Shown here: positions 8,183-17,191 of the stretch, in pieces
How positions within the stretch are numbered: the first letter of the stretch is position 1
Layout: every line of letters begins with the position of its first letter
Assembly: GCA_013334975.1 (NCBI GenBank)
Contig: JAAXWL010000006.1
Coordinates: 1-51,178, forward strand
Source of the DNA: Chlorobiaceae bacterium
GTDB taxonomy: Bacteria > Bacteroidota > Chlorobiia > Chlorobiales > Chlorobiaceae
Length of the DNA stretch: 51,178 nt
Direction: 5' to 3'
Made by a program: the position numbers and the translations under genes
Notes under the pieces: generated by a model
What the model saw: only the letters and a program-made list of their open reading frames with translations
The model's database searches: none
Told to the model about the DNA's origin: nothing

Positions 8183-9285
8183 CAGTGGTCAGTGGCCGTG
8201 GCCTTTTTTTTCTGACGTGAAAGGATGGTCATTGCCTGGCTTGCTTTGCTGAGCAGTGACTTTTGTGAAAGGCAGGTTAGCAGGCAGAGCTTGTCGCATT
8301 TGAGGGTGGCTTGCCGTATTTTTTGTGCTGTGTCGCCAGTCCATATCTCCCGTGCCGACTGTTGCGTTGTTTTTCCTATGGAGGGGAAGTGGAAACAGAG
8401 CTTGACCTCTCCGTCGGGGCGAATATAGAATTCATGCAGTCCTATCCGGCAGGGGAGGTGTTCCGGCGAGGCTTTTTCCTCACGGAAACTTGCCGGCATC
8501 AGACCGAGTATCTCCTCGCTGTTCATGATCGGTGAGCCCGATCGTTTCATTTCGATGAGGCGGTTGATGATTTGTTCGAATTCGGCCATATCTTTCTCTT
8601 CGATCCAGAGCTCATTGTATGTTTCGGGAGTCCAGCGACCAAGTGGCTGGAAATTCACCGCTGTGGCTCCGAGTCCGATCGCCCAATCGACGATTTCAGG
8701 AAGCTGCCGGAAGTTCAGCGACATGATGGTCGGCTTAATGATGATCGGAAAGGTGATCTTCTGTTTTTCCTGCTCGCTTTTCAGCAGAGCGATGCCACGG
8801 ACGATCCTCTCCAGCAGCCCGTTCATACCGCGAACGTAGTTGTGCGTGGCCGGGTCGGTTGAATCGACGGAGATGTTGAGATTGAATGGTCGTGCTGCTA
8901 CCAGGGCAGCGGCATTTTTTTCGTTAAGCAGGGCGCCGTTGGTGGTGACTCCTGCGAGGATGTCGTGGTCGCGACAGAAGCGGAGGATATCGATGAACCC
9001 TTTTTTGATGAAGGGTTCTCCTCCGCTGAAGTTGATGGCGAAACGTCCGGTGAACTCCTTGATGCTGAGCAGTGCTTGCTGCCACTCCTCGACGGACATT
9101 TCAGGGATGTACTCCGCCTGACGCCAGTATTCGCAGTGGCGGCATTTGCAGTTGCACCGTTCGTTGAAAAGGGCATGGAAGGTAACCGGTCTGGTGAAGT
9201 CGACGCCGGTTTTAAGGTAAACCGATTCGGCAAGTGCGTTTCGGCCATGGGTCAGTCCCATTCTGGCAAGTTCCGTGATGTTCAT
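8182..9285 (-). CDS. Radical SAM protein with SPASM-like C-terminus
   Basis: 367 residues. The 4Fe-4S site is CNCKCRHC: the CxxxCxxC cysteines are 44, 48 and 51. NFSGGEPFIKKG is the GGE motif that binds the methionyl amine of SAM. The C-terminus has several further cysteines (PCRIGLHEFYIRPDG, LCFHF, KCDKLCLLTC), like a SPASM/twitch region that carries auxiliary clusters. Family members modify peptides or small molecules by radical chemistry. Its place among glycosyltransferases suggests modification of a sugar, lipid or associated peptide, but no precursor peptide gene is visible next to it. Fe-S enzyme, cytoplasmic. Confidence 0.85.
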   Translation of the reverse strand: MNITELARMGLTHGRNALAESVYLKTGVDFTRPVTFHALFNERCNCKCRHCEYWRQAEYIPEMSVEEWQQALLSIKEFTGRFAINFSGGEPFIKKGFIDILRFCRDHDILAGVTTNGALLNEKNAAALVAARPFNLNISVDSTDPATHNYVRGMNGLLERIVRGIALLKSEQEKQKITFPIIIKPTIMSLNFRQLPEIVDWAIGLGATAVNFQPLGRWTPETYNELWIEEKDMAEFEQIINRLIEMKRSGSPIMNSEEILGLMPASFREEKASPEHLPCRIGLHEFYIRPDGEVKLCFHFPSIGKTTQQSAREIWTGDTAQKIRQATLKCDKLCLLTCLSQKSLLSKASQAMTILSRQKKKATATDH

Positions 9286-9296
9286 GGTGGCAGCTT

Positions 9297-9698
9297 TTAT
9301 TGATTGCCTTCACGTTTGTAATGGCTTTTCAGGCGTACGATGAAGCCTGTTGCGATTCCCGCGAGTACACCAGCATTGTTGGCAAGAACAGTAATGGCGT
9401 TGAACGGATCACCGGTTATGACGGCATGGATGTTTTCAAGGAGATATCCGAGCGGTGCCATGGAAATAGCGAGCAGAAAAGTGGTTTTACGGCACCTGAA
9501 AAAGACCATCGGAATAAACGACAGTATCGAATAGAGGAGTATGTGCAGGAGGGTATCAACAAGAAACATGGCGCGCTGAATCCCTGGATCCGAAATCAAT
9601 GAAACGGCCAGTACGATCAGAAAGGTCACTACCCAGTAAGAGAGAAGCCTTCGGTACGAACCGGGTTCGAACAGAGAATATGCTTCATGTGCTGCCAT
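9297..9698 (-). CDS. VanZ-like membrane protein
   Basis: 133 residues with about four membrane segments (21-37, 46-66, 70-85, 100-122). The pattern PLGYLLENIHAVITGDPFNAITVLANNAGVLAG fits VanZ-like proteins, in which an acidic/aromatic loop lies between helices 3 and 4. These small proteins often sit in polysaccharide and exosortase clusters; their biochemical role is unclear. Located between the Wzy-like gene and the radical SAM gene with short gaps on both sides, so it is part of the operon. Confidence 0.75.
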   Translation of the reverse strand: MAAHEAYSLFEPGSYRRLLSYWVVTFLIVLAVSLISDPGIQRAMFLVDTLLHILLYSILSFIPMVFFRCRKTTFLLAISMAPLGYLLENIHAVITGDPFNAITVLANNAGVLAGIATGFIVRLKSHYKREGNQ

Positions 9699-9716
9699 CG
9701 TTCCCAGAATTTGTTC

Positions 9717-11156
9717 TCAACTGATGAAACGCGAAGAGCCTTCCAGAGATGGGGCAGGGATGAACCGGGTTTTCGGCATGACCATACCTGGGTGAATGGG
9801 AATCATGGTCTCCGTTTCGCCTGACCAGGCGTTCTCTGCTTTGAGCAACATGCCGACAATACCGCCACTGAAGAGCATATAAACCGGGTTGATCATGGCA
9901 TTCAGCAGGCTGTCGATCATGTAAAGACTCAGGAAAACAGCCATTACGGTAGGCGCCCCCCAGTTTTTCTGGTTCCATTTTTCGGTTCCGATGCGTAAGA
10001 GGTAAAAAAAAACCGGAGTCTGTATGGCGATCAGCAGGCTGGTCAGCCCAAAGATGCCATTCTGGCCGAGGGTGATGATCCAGAGACCGTCAGTGACGCT
10101 GATATCCTTTCCGGTTTTATCGTAGACTCGCGAACGTCCGTATCCTCCCCAGCCGAACACGGTGCCATCGACAGCCTTTCTGATGAGGATGGCTTCGTTG
10201 TCGAAGCGGAACTGGAGAGATTGGGCACGAGTCGGGCTGAGTTTTTCGGATACCAGAGAGGAGAGGTTTGTACCATCCCAGATTCCGGTCGTCCGTGTAT
10301 AGGCATACAGCAGCGGAACGAGCAGGAGAATGAGGATAAGCAGTACGTTTTTCATCCTGTTTGAAAGAAAAATGAACAGGATGCCCAGAAAAACCAGGAA
10401 AATCGCGCCGTATGACTTCATCATGAGGAATGTTACAGCAAGGGCCATCAACAGGTAACTGGAGGGTACCATAACGATTTTTTCCGGAAGGTCACCGGTA
10501 TGGAACAGCCATGCACCAAGGAACAGGGCCAGACCCATCCATGTGGCGGTCATAAGTCCATGATCCATGTAAACCATTGGCCTGAAGCCTCCTCCATCCC
10601 TGAGCGTCTGGAGAAAATCGTGCTGGTGGAATCCGTAGGTCAGACGGTGAAGCTGGGGGCTCATGATCAGTTCTACCCAGCAGAACGGGATATAGGCGAT
10701 GGCTCCGATGAAGATGGCCATTCCAAGAAGTTGCAGCGCCTGGGTATCGTTGAACCAGACCCGACCGATGTAGTAGGGTACTCCCCAGGTGATGGATTGG
10801 TACATCGTCTGGGAAAGGCCGTCATAGAGACCCAGATCATTGAAGACCGACGAGAAGAATGGTGAGATGCACCAGAGAACCATCGGCAGATCGACGGGGC
10901 TGAATGTGAACTCCTCCAATCGTTCGCGGTCAAACTTCCGAGCCCAGAAGAGGATGACCAGGCAACTCGCGGTCACTTTGTTATAGGATGGAATGCCCTT
11001 GACCTTGAATCCCGCAACAGGCAGGAACATCCATCCTGCGACAAATGCCGAGGCGATGGCAAGGCGGACGTTGAACCGCTGAAACAGAGCCTTAACGAAC
11101 GGAATGAAGCCGAAAAGGGCGACCGCTACGACGGGATTTCCTGTGTTTTCAACCAT
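9717..11156 (-). CDS. O-antigen ligase/polymerase-like protein (Wzy role)
   Basis: 479 residues with about ten hydrophobic segments over the whole length and a longer periplasmic loop around 310-370 (DGTNLSSLVSEKLSPTRAQSL...GWGGYGRSRVYD). The loop sequence with GWGGYGR resembles the conserved GxGxG-like patch before a late membrane helix in O-antigen ligase/Wzy proteins. Expected role: polymerising flipped repeat units in the periplasm. The gene lies in an EPS operon with a Wzx-like flippase, a Wzc-like and a Wza-like protein, which supports this reading. Individual Wzy proteins are too diverse for a firmer call. Confidence 0.75.
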   Translation of the reverse strand: MVENTGNPVVAVALFGFIPFVKALFQRFNVRLAIASAFVAGWMFLPVAGFKVKGIPSYNKVTASCLVILFWARKFDRERLEEFTFSPVDLPMVLWCISPFFSSVFNDLGLYDGLSQTMYQSITWGVPYYIGRVWFNDTQALQLLGMAIFIGAIAYIPFCWVELIMSPQLHRLTYGFHQHDFLQTLRDGGGFRPMVYMDHGLMTATWMGLALFLGAWLFHTGDLPEKIVMVPSSYLLMALAVTFLMMKSYGAIFLVFLGILFIFLSNRMKNVLLILILLLVPLLYAYTRTTGIWDGTNLSSLVSEKLSPTRAQSLQFRFDNEAILIRKAVDGTVFGWGGYGRSRVYDKTGKDISVTDGLWIITLGQNGIFGLTSLLIAIQTPVFFYLLRIGTEKWNQKNWGAPTVMAVFLSLYMIDSLLNAMINPVYMLFSGGIVGMLLKAENAWSGETETMIPIHPGMVMPKTRFIPAPSLEGSSRFIS

Positions 11157-11162
11157 GGAGAC

Positions 11163-11705
11163 TCATCGTTGGCTTTTCCCCTGTTTAGGGGGGATCACTC
11201 TTGCCGGAATACCGACGGCGGTGCATCGTGACGGTACGTCGTTAACGACGACAGCATTGGCTCCGATGAGGGCATGGTCGCCGATGGTGATGCCTCCGAG
11301 AACTCGTGCTCCGGCTCCGATATCGACGTGTCCGCCAATGACCGGTGTTCCGGGTCGGTGGCCGAGCGTTCCGATGGTTACCTGCTGAAACAGAAGACAG
11401 TTGGGGCCTATGCGGGCTTCCGGGTGAATGACGATTCCGTTCGGATGAGGGAGCAGCAGACCGCCGCCGATAATCGAATCGAGGGGTATGTCAGCCCCGC
11501 AGATAGCACTCCAGAATCGGTGCTGCAAGACAACAAAATGGCGCATGACCTTGCTTGTCAGGTTGTTTCGCGTTTTGAGCAGCTGATAACGGCGAATCGA
11601 GGCCAGCAGATGTTTTGACGGCTCGTAACGGCCAGGAATCCGTTTTTCACGGCTCCAGTCCGGATCGGTAGACGATATGGCGCTACACCCTTGTTCAGTA
11701 CTCAT
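11163..11705 (-). CDS. Serine acetyltransferase-like hexapeptide acyltransferase
   Basis: 180 residues. The C-terminal two thirds is a left-handed beta-helix: GIVIHPEARIGPNCLLFQQV, GGHVDIGAGARVLGGITIGD, HALIGANAVVVNDVP. The ending AVGIPARVI is typical of CysE-like enzymes. The N-terminal helical domain is shorter than in true CysE, as in EPS-cluster acyltransferases, so it more likely acetylates a sugar than serine. Cytoplasmic, acetyl-CoA-dependent. Six bases separate its stop from the next gene (Wzy-like). Confidence 0.8.
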   Translation of the reverse strand: MSTEQGCSAISSTDPDWSREKRIPGRYEPSKHLLASIRRYQLLKTRNNLTSKVMRHFVVLQHRFWSAICGADIPLDSIIGGGLLLPHPNGIVIHPEARIGPNCLLFQQVTIGTLGHRPGTPVIGGHVDIGAGARVLGGITIGDHALIGANAVVVNDVPSRCTAVGIPARVIPPKQGKSQR

Positions 11706-11724
11706 GGTCGTGATGGTTTATCGC

Positions 11725-12864
11725 TCATTTCCAGAGTTCAGGATAACGGCTTTCGAGCAGTTCGGCCCGGCGTAACGCAACCTCTTTCCAGGTGAACCTT
11801 GCTGCCCGTTCGCGGGCTTTGTGGCCGATCTCCCGGCGTTTTTCGGGGTTATCCGCCATTCTTTTCATGGCGGTTGCCCAGGCATCGATATCCAGATCGG
11901 GCAGTACCACGCCGTTGATCCCGTTTTCGACGATTGCGCCCCCCCCCATTGCGGTGACGAGTGGCGGAATGCCGTGGGCCATGGCTTCGTAGGTTACCAT
12001 GGGGCCACCCTCTTCGAGGCTAGGAAAAACGAAAACGTCAGCCATGCGGAACACCTGTCCTATATCACGGGTATAGGCGATGTGACGGATGTTGTTTCTG
12101 CCCAGATTCGCTGACATCTCATCACCGATTGCCGGATCTATTCCGCCGCACAGAATCAGTTCACCGTCAATGTCGGCACGTTTCCATGCTTCAAGCAGCA
12201 GCAGTACCCCTTTCCGCAGGCAGAGGGTTCCGGCAAACAGAAAGAGCGGTTTCGGATTTCCCTGTGTTTCGGGGAGTGTTGACGGGAACCGTTCGGGTGC
12301 CCATCCGTAGCTCGACGAGAGCAGTTTGCTTTCTGGTACGCCATTGTCAAGCATCGATTGCCTGACCAAGGGACTCGGGCAGAAAATTGAGTCGGCAAGA
12401 AAAAGCTTGCGGTTCTCTTCAGCGATCTCTTCGTCGGTTAAAGTATCGCCGAGTGTTCTGTTCCAGAATCCGGCGGCTTTCTGAAGAATGATGCGTGAGG
12501 TGTTTCGATGGCAGTTAATTCGTTCTATGATGATTTTTGCCCCCTTTGCACTGAAGCGCTCGAAAATATCGAGAGAAAGGCCAGCCCAGAGATATACCGG
12601 AGAAGATGCTGTTTCCGATCTGAAAAAGTCGTTTTCGGTCATGTTTCGCGGCAGATCGCTATTGCCGACACGGTAGACCAGCTTTTTTCTGATGCCTTTC
12701 ATGACCGGTTTCAGCCAGGGCCAGGCAATGGAGTCCTCACTACTAGGGACGGTAAGGGTCGAAGCTCTTCCGGATTCATTCCAGTGTCGGCACAACGAGA
12801 GCGGTACATGGCTGTTGCCGAGATTCGAGGCGTGATAGCCGAACAGAACCGGCAGGTTTTTCAT
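11725..12864 (-). CDS. Glycosyltransferase family 4
   Basis: 379 residues, GT-B fold. The N-terminal domain begins MKNLPVLFGYHASNLGNS; the donor domain has LFLFAGTLCLRKGVLLLLEA and the loop PSLEEGGPMVTYEAMAHGIPPLVT with the E-x7-E pair, followed by a Gly-rich GGGA. ATGA overlap with the Wzc-like gene upstream (12861-12864). It should build the EPS repeat on the lipid carrier at the cytoplasmic face. Donor sugar unknown. Confidence 0.87.
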   Translation of the reverse strand: MKNLPVLFGYHASNLGNSHVPLSLCRHWNESGRASTLTVPSSEDSIAWPWLKPVMKGIRKKLVYRVGNSDLPRNMTENDFFRSETASSPVYLWAGLSLDIFERFSAKGAKIIIERINCHRNTSRIILQKAAGFWNRTLGDTLTDEEIAEENRKLFLADSIFCPSPLVRQSMLDNGVPESKLLSSSYGWAPERFPSTLPETQGNPKPLFLFAGTLCLRKGVLLLLEAWKRADIDGELILCGGIDPAIGDEMSANLGRNNIRHIAYTRDIGQVFRMADVFVFPSLEEGGPMVTYEAMAHGIPPLVTAMGGGAIVENGINGVVLPDLDIDAWATAMKRMADNPEKRREIGHKARERAARFTWKEVALRRAELLESRYPELWK

Positions 12865-15164
12865 GGTGACGGGGTTGATGAGTTCTTCTTTTTCGATCGT
12901 TTTCCGTACCCGGTATGAAGACGGTTTTTCAGCGGAGCGAAAACTCTGGCAGGAGTCTCCAGTAACCGGGAGAGCGACGGCAGGTTCCGTAGCAGCTCTT
13001 CGATCTTTTCGGTTGCGATTTTGTCGAGATATTGCGGCGGTTTTTCGAGCAGTTTGTCTATTGTCGTGGCCCTCACCATACTGCCCCGGTTCAGGAGTGG
13101 CATGATTGCCGGCACTTCCAGGCGCACGAACATCTCGGCGGAGGCCCGGAGATCCCGGAACAGGGAGCTGTCACCGAGAACAATCAGAGCGATGATATCC
13201 GAATGGAGGGAGAAGTGTTCGGTCAGGCTGCTTTGAAGCACCGGATCGCAGTCGATGCAGATGATGTCATAGAGTTCCCTGAGCTGCCGTATCATCTCCG
13301 CGATTCGCTGTTGTGGAAGATCGTTGCCAGGCGCTTTGCCATAGTAAAGGATGTCGGGCGACCCCTCTTTTCCTTTGCTGATGAATGCGTCCAGAGGTTC
13401 GGAAGTACGCAGCAATTCAGTGAGGCCTTCCGGATCACGCTCGAGTCCGGTGAGTGATTTGAGAGGTGGAGAGTTTGTCGCGACCTCGATGATGAGAACT
13501 TTTGGAACGAGAGTTGTCAGTGCCTGGGCGCAGTTGAAACAGAGTGAGGTTGTGCCTGCTTGTCGTTCGACGCCACTGAACATGATTACCCTGGTGTCGC
13601 CGACCTTTTTTTCATGGACGAACTTTACGGCAAGACTTCTGATTATTTGGGCAGGAGAGCCCTCTGGCTCAAGTTCCAGAATACGATGAAAAGGTATTTT
13701 TGCGTCTGCTTTGGGTATCTCTTTGGCTGGAGGGTAGCCGAGCGCCTGTTTGATCTCTTCTTTTCGTCTTATCCGGTTGTCAAAATATTCGATTCCGAAA
13801 AACAGTACCAAGACAGACCCGAATGAGAGACCAAAAAAGACCATCATCAATTTTTTTGTATTGGATCCGGCTGGTTCATCGGGTTCACGGGCATAGGATT
13901 CGATCGCGATGTGCAGTGGTGCTTTGCCTTCAAGTTCAAGCTCATGGATGCGGGTATCGATCTGGTCGAGCAGATCCCGTTTGTGCTTTAGTTTTGCCTT
14001 GAGCGACTCTCCCAAATGCAGGCCGAGGGATATACGAATCGATTCATTTCTTGCTTTTTCAAGTTCTCCGAGAATTTCGGACTCGGTGTTTTTTGCTTTA
14101 TCAGCCTTGTTTCGGCTCTGGAGCAGCTCTTTTTTTCGCTCATAATCGTTTTTGCCGTAAATAATCTGCCTGGATGAGCTCCGGACCTCATTCCGGAGTT
14201 TGTTTTCATAATCGCGCATCGCTTTCATCCGATCCTGGACGTAAATGCGGTCGGGATTGCCTGGTGTAAGGCCATCGGTGGTGCTGCTGAGCTGTTGTTG
14301 TTGCTGATAGGTCCAGGCACTGGTTGAGTGTAACGACTGGTCACCCATCACCCGCTCTTCCACCATGGGCTCAAGACTGAGTTTCTGGAGGCCCCGGTTG
14401 TTGTTTTCGACCTCCTGAAACTGCTGTTGCGAAGTAATTCGTTCGTAGGACGCGCTGACAGCGATCTGCTGAATCCCCTCCAGTTTTTTGTTTGCCATAT
14501 TATAGGTTTCAGCAAAATCTGCTGTCGAAATATCTGTCGTGAGGATGTTCAGCTTATCCTCAATGGAGGTGATTTCGTTGCCTAAGGCCTCTTTTTCATT
14601 TCTGAGAAAATCCAGCCGTTTGTTATCCTTCAACTGGTTGCTGGTCATCACTTTGTCCAGATAGAGCTCCATCAGGTTGTTGAGAAGCGGTGCGAGCCCT
14701 TTTTTTCTTGGGCCGGAAACGTTGAGTTCGAGCAGATGTGTGCCCGGTACCTGACTCACCTTGATAAGGTGGCTGAGTATTTCAGCGCAAACATTCGATG
14801 GAAGATCTTTGGGGAAGATGGACTCTTTTTGTTCAGGAGTGAGCTTTTCGGCCGTTTTCTTCAGTATTTCGTAATCCAGGAGACTGTGTGCCTGGGTGTT
14901 GGCGTAATCCGAATAATAATTCATTATCGACGGGTCTTCGGATTTGGTGATGACCGAAGGAGTGACCGGGTCGATTCTCAGCAGTGCATGGACTTCGAAA
15001 TTCGGCTTGCTGATGAGCAGGATGAACGGTACGGTGATGGTGAAGAGGAATGCGCCGATACCCAGAATGAACAGGCCATAGCGCTTGATAAAACCGAACA
15101 GATCAATCGGTTTGTCCTTTTTTCCGTATGGCAGCGCTTCTCTCGGAGCGTTTTCCTTCAGCAT
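12861..15164 (-). CDS. Wzc/GumC-like chain-length protein with degenerate kinase domain
   Basis: 767 residues. Wzz domain: membrane segment at about 30-50, periplasmic part with long coiled coil (about 170-420), second membrane segment about 444-466 (MMVFFGLSFGSVLVLFFGI). The cytoplasmic part resembles a BY-type tyrosine kinase, but the P-loop reads SGVERQAGTTSL instead of a GxGKS/T motif: the lysine is absent. The A' motif is altered (VLIIEVATNSPP) and only the Walker B-like IICIDCDPV is recognisable. The tail (GKRSKKKNSSTPSP) lacks a tyrosine cluster; only one Tyr is near. It probably controls chain length and export with Wza, perhaps without kinase activity. Confidence 0.85.
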   Translation of the reverse strand: MLKENAPREALPYGKKDKPIDLFGFIKRYGLFILGIGAFLFTITVPFILLISKPNFEVHALLRIDPVTPSVITKSEDPSIMNYYSDYANTQAHSLLDYEILKKTAEKLTPEQKESIFPKDLPSNVCAEILSHLIKVSQVPGTHLLELNVSGPRKKGLAPLLNNLMELYLDKVMTSNQLKDNKRLDFLRNEKEALGNEITSIEDKLNILTTDISTADFAETYNMANKKLEGIQQIAVSASYERITSQQQFQEVENNNRGLQKLSLEPMVEERVMGDQSLHSTSAWTYQQQQQLSSTTDGLTPGNPDRIYVQDRMKAMRDYENKLRNEVRSSSRQIIYGKNDYERKKELLQSRNKADKAKNTESEILGELEKARNESIRISLGLHLGESLKAKLKHKRDLLDQIDTRIHELELEGKAPLHIAIESYAREPDEPAGSNTKKLMMVFFGLSFGSVLVLFFGIEYFDNRIRRKEEIKQALGYPPAKEIPKADAKIPFHRILELEPEGSPAQIIRSLAVKFVHEKKVGDTRVIMFSGVERQAGTTSLCFNCAQALTTLVPKVLIIEVATNSPPLKSLTGLERDPEGLTELLRTSEPLDAFISKGKEGSPDILYYGKAPGNDLPQQRIAEMIRQLRELYDIICIDCDPVLQSSLTEHFSLHSDIIALIVLGDSSLFRDLRASAEMFVRLEVPAIMPLLNRGSMVRATTIDKLLEKPPQYLDKIATEKIEELLRNLPSLSRLLETPARVFAPLKNRLHTGYGKRSKKKNSSTPSP

Positions 15165-16912
15165 GCAGATCGTTTTTTGAATGGGAGAAGCTCCAGGGTT
15201 CTTGTTTTTTCATTTTCGCTGAACACGAAATGCCAAAACAGAGCTGCGCTTGAAAGGACGAAAAACGAGCCGCACGCGACGATCTGGATCAGGAGAGAAA
15301 TCCGGCTGGTCTCTGGCCAGAGTTCTGATATACCGAAAATCAGCAGTGCCGGACCAAGAGGCATCATTGCCGGCAGGAGGCTGTGGGCAAGAAATTTTCC
15401 TGTGCTAATGCTGAAGCTCTTGTTGCTGCGCCAGATGATGAACATGGTGCTGAAGAGGGAGCTGGCGGCTATCGAGGCGGCTGAACCGGTCAGTCCCCAG
15501 GCGTAGGTGCCGGCAGGAATCCATGTCACCATGAGCAGGGTCTGCACCAGCATGTATTCGAATTCACGTCCGTTTTTGTTGATGCCTTTGAATAACATGG
15601 TGACCGGTCCTGTGCAGAGCTGGACCGAATAGGCTATGGAGAGGAAGATCATGATGTTGGCGGCTTCGGGATAATCAGTCCCCACCCAGACGTCGATAAG
15701 GGGATGAGCCATAGCGACAAGGAAAACGAACAATATCGAGTTGAGAATGTTGGTGAAACGGATGCCATCGAGATAAAGCACTCTGAGATCGGGGCTGTCG
15801 AGACGACCTTCACGATTAAAGGAGCGATTGAGGCTGACGAGAAGCAGAATCGTTGCTCCTGATGCTATGAGTGCAATGATACGGTTGTCTGCAGGAAGCC
15901 ACGCTTGAATCCTGTCAAGAAAAAGTACCGGAATGAGCGCAATCGTTGCCGTTGTCAGTACGATATGCAGGTAGCTGAAGCTTCGCTCTTTCACGGTTTT
16001 CCATTTCCCGTCGCTCCATACCCCTTCGAGGTGAGCAGCCGTTGAGAGGAAGGGGCCAAAAGCTGACGAAGAGATACCTCCGGCTGTTGAGGGCAGTTTC
16101 CTGCCTATTTCGAACATACCTCCGGCTGTCAGTCCCAGGATGGCTGTAATGAACATCCGGTCAACGGCGGTCAGGAAGATGCCGAGAATGCCAAGGATCT
16201 GGACTTTACCACCAAAACCAAAAAAGTGCTTCAGGTGCTCCCGGCTGAACAAACGCAATGATACCTGCAACGATGGCAGAATTGAGCGGGCGATCTTCCA
16301 GCAGCCGAGCGTTTCGAGGACAAGGCGTATGGCGAAGGCATAGAGCAGTCCTTTGACTCCAGCGCCGAGGTACAGAAAGCTGACGATCGCAACGATCTCT
16401 ATCAGGCCGGCGATGGTTGAGACGGTTTTTTCTTTTGCGAATTCATGCATGCCGTTGACAATGAACCGGAATCCCCCGAGCGTGAGTTCAAGGCTGAAAA
16501 CCACGGCAGTGCCAAGAATGAGCGTTGAGGCAAGCGAGCGTTGTTCAGGCTCGATGTTGAATCGCTCAAGAATGAAGGGCATCAGAAGGGAGAGACCGAT
16601 GAAGAAGAACAGGCAGAAGGCGAACATGTAGGTTATGCCGGTTGAGAGCAGACTGCTGACCTCTTTTTCACGACCCTCGGCCAGGTACCGCGCAGTATAG
16701 CGGATATAGGTACTGTTGACTCCGAAACCACCCATTCCTGCATAGGAGAGGATGATGAAACAGAGTGACCAGAGCCCGAACTCGCTCAGCGACAGGTAGT
16801 GCAGGATGAGGGGGGTGAGCAGGAGTCGGCTTACCATATAGATAATGGTGGCAGCCATTCCCGATAATGCGTTGCCGGCCAGCTTTTTCTGTGCGTTTTC
16901 CTTTTGGCTCAT
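15158..16912 (-). CDS. Polysaccharide flippase (Wzx-like, MATE/MVF superfamily)
   Basis: 584 residues with 12 or more membrane segments from residue 14 to about 570. The N-terminus LAGNALSGMAATIIYMVSRLLLTPLIL is typical of polysaccharide-biosynthesis membrane proteins. It is longer than the common 420-480 residues because of an extended loop near 350-390 (NRSFNREGRLDSPDLRVLYL) and extra C-terminal helices. Expected to flip undecaprenyl-linked repeat units across the inner membrane. It is the first gene after the 279-base repeat gap at 16913-17191 and overlaps the start of the Wzc-like gene by seven bases. Confidence 0.83.
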   Translation of the reverse strand: MSQKENAQKKLAGNALSGMAATIIYMVSRLLLTPLILHYLSLSEFGLWSLCFIILSYAGMGGFGVNSTYIRYTARYLAEGREKEVSSLLSTGITYMFAFCLFFFIGLSLLMPFILERFNIEPEQRSLASTLILGTAVVFSLELTLGGFRFIVNGMHEFAKEKTVSTIAGLIEIVAIVSFLYLGAGVKGLLYAFAIRLVLETLGCWKIARSILPSLQVSLRLFSREHLKHFFGFGGKVQILGILGIFLTAVDRMFITAILGLTAGGMFEIGRKLPSTAGGISSSAFGPFLSTAAHLEGVWSDGKWKTVKERSFSYLHIVLTTATIALIPVLFLDRIQAWLPADNRIIALIASGATILLLVSLNRSFNREGRLDSPDLRVLYLDGIRFTNILNSILFVFLVAMAHPLIDVWVGTDYPEAANIMIFLSIAYSVQLCTGPVTMLFKGINKNGREFEYMLVQTLLMVTWIPAGTYAWGLTGSAASIAASSLFSTMFIIWRSNKSFSISTGKFLAHSLLPAMMPLGPALLIFGISELWPETSRISLLIQIVACGSFFVLSSAALFWHFVFSENEKTRTLELLPFKKRSAC

Positions 16913-16914
16913 AG

Positions 16915-17165
16915 TGTTGCGTCAACGGTAAATGGTCGGAATTTCCTGTATCATCGAAATCGGTATCCAAATCGGTATCCAAATCGAAAAAAGAAGGTCA
17001 TAGTACGCCAACGGTACGTGAGTTTCTCGGAAATTGAACTGATACAGCAAGAATCCGGGTTTCTGTTTTCACATAAATAATCGATACCGATACCGATACC
17101 GATTTCGGTCTGGATAAAGTCAATGGCACTTTAACATACGTGAACTCAGGCTTGACATGACAATA
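16915..17165 (-). repeat. Hexamer-arm dispersed repeat, copy D (reverse), inside EPS locus
   Basis: Reverse copy. It starts GTTGCGTCAACGGTAAATGG at 16916 and carries ATCGAAATCGGTATCCAAATCGG at about 16954-16984. The complementary array GATACCGATACCGATACCGA is at about 17084-17103, and it ends CTTGACATGACAATAG. It fills the only large gap inside this part of the EPS operon, between the GT8 and flippase genes. A transcript through it could form a long hairpin. Confidence 0.8.
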
Positions 17166-17191
17166 GGATGGGGTATGGTAAGGTCAGGAGA

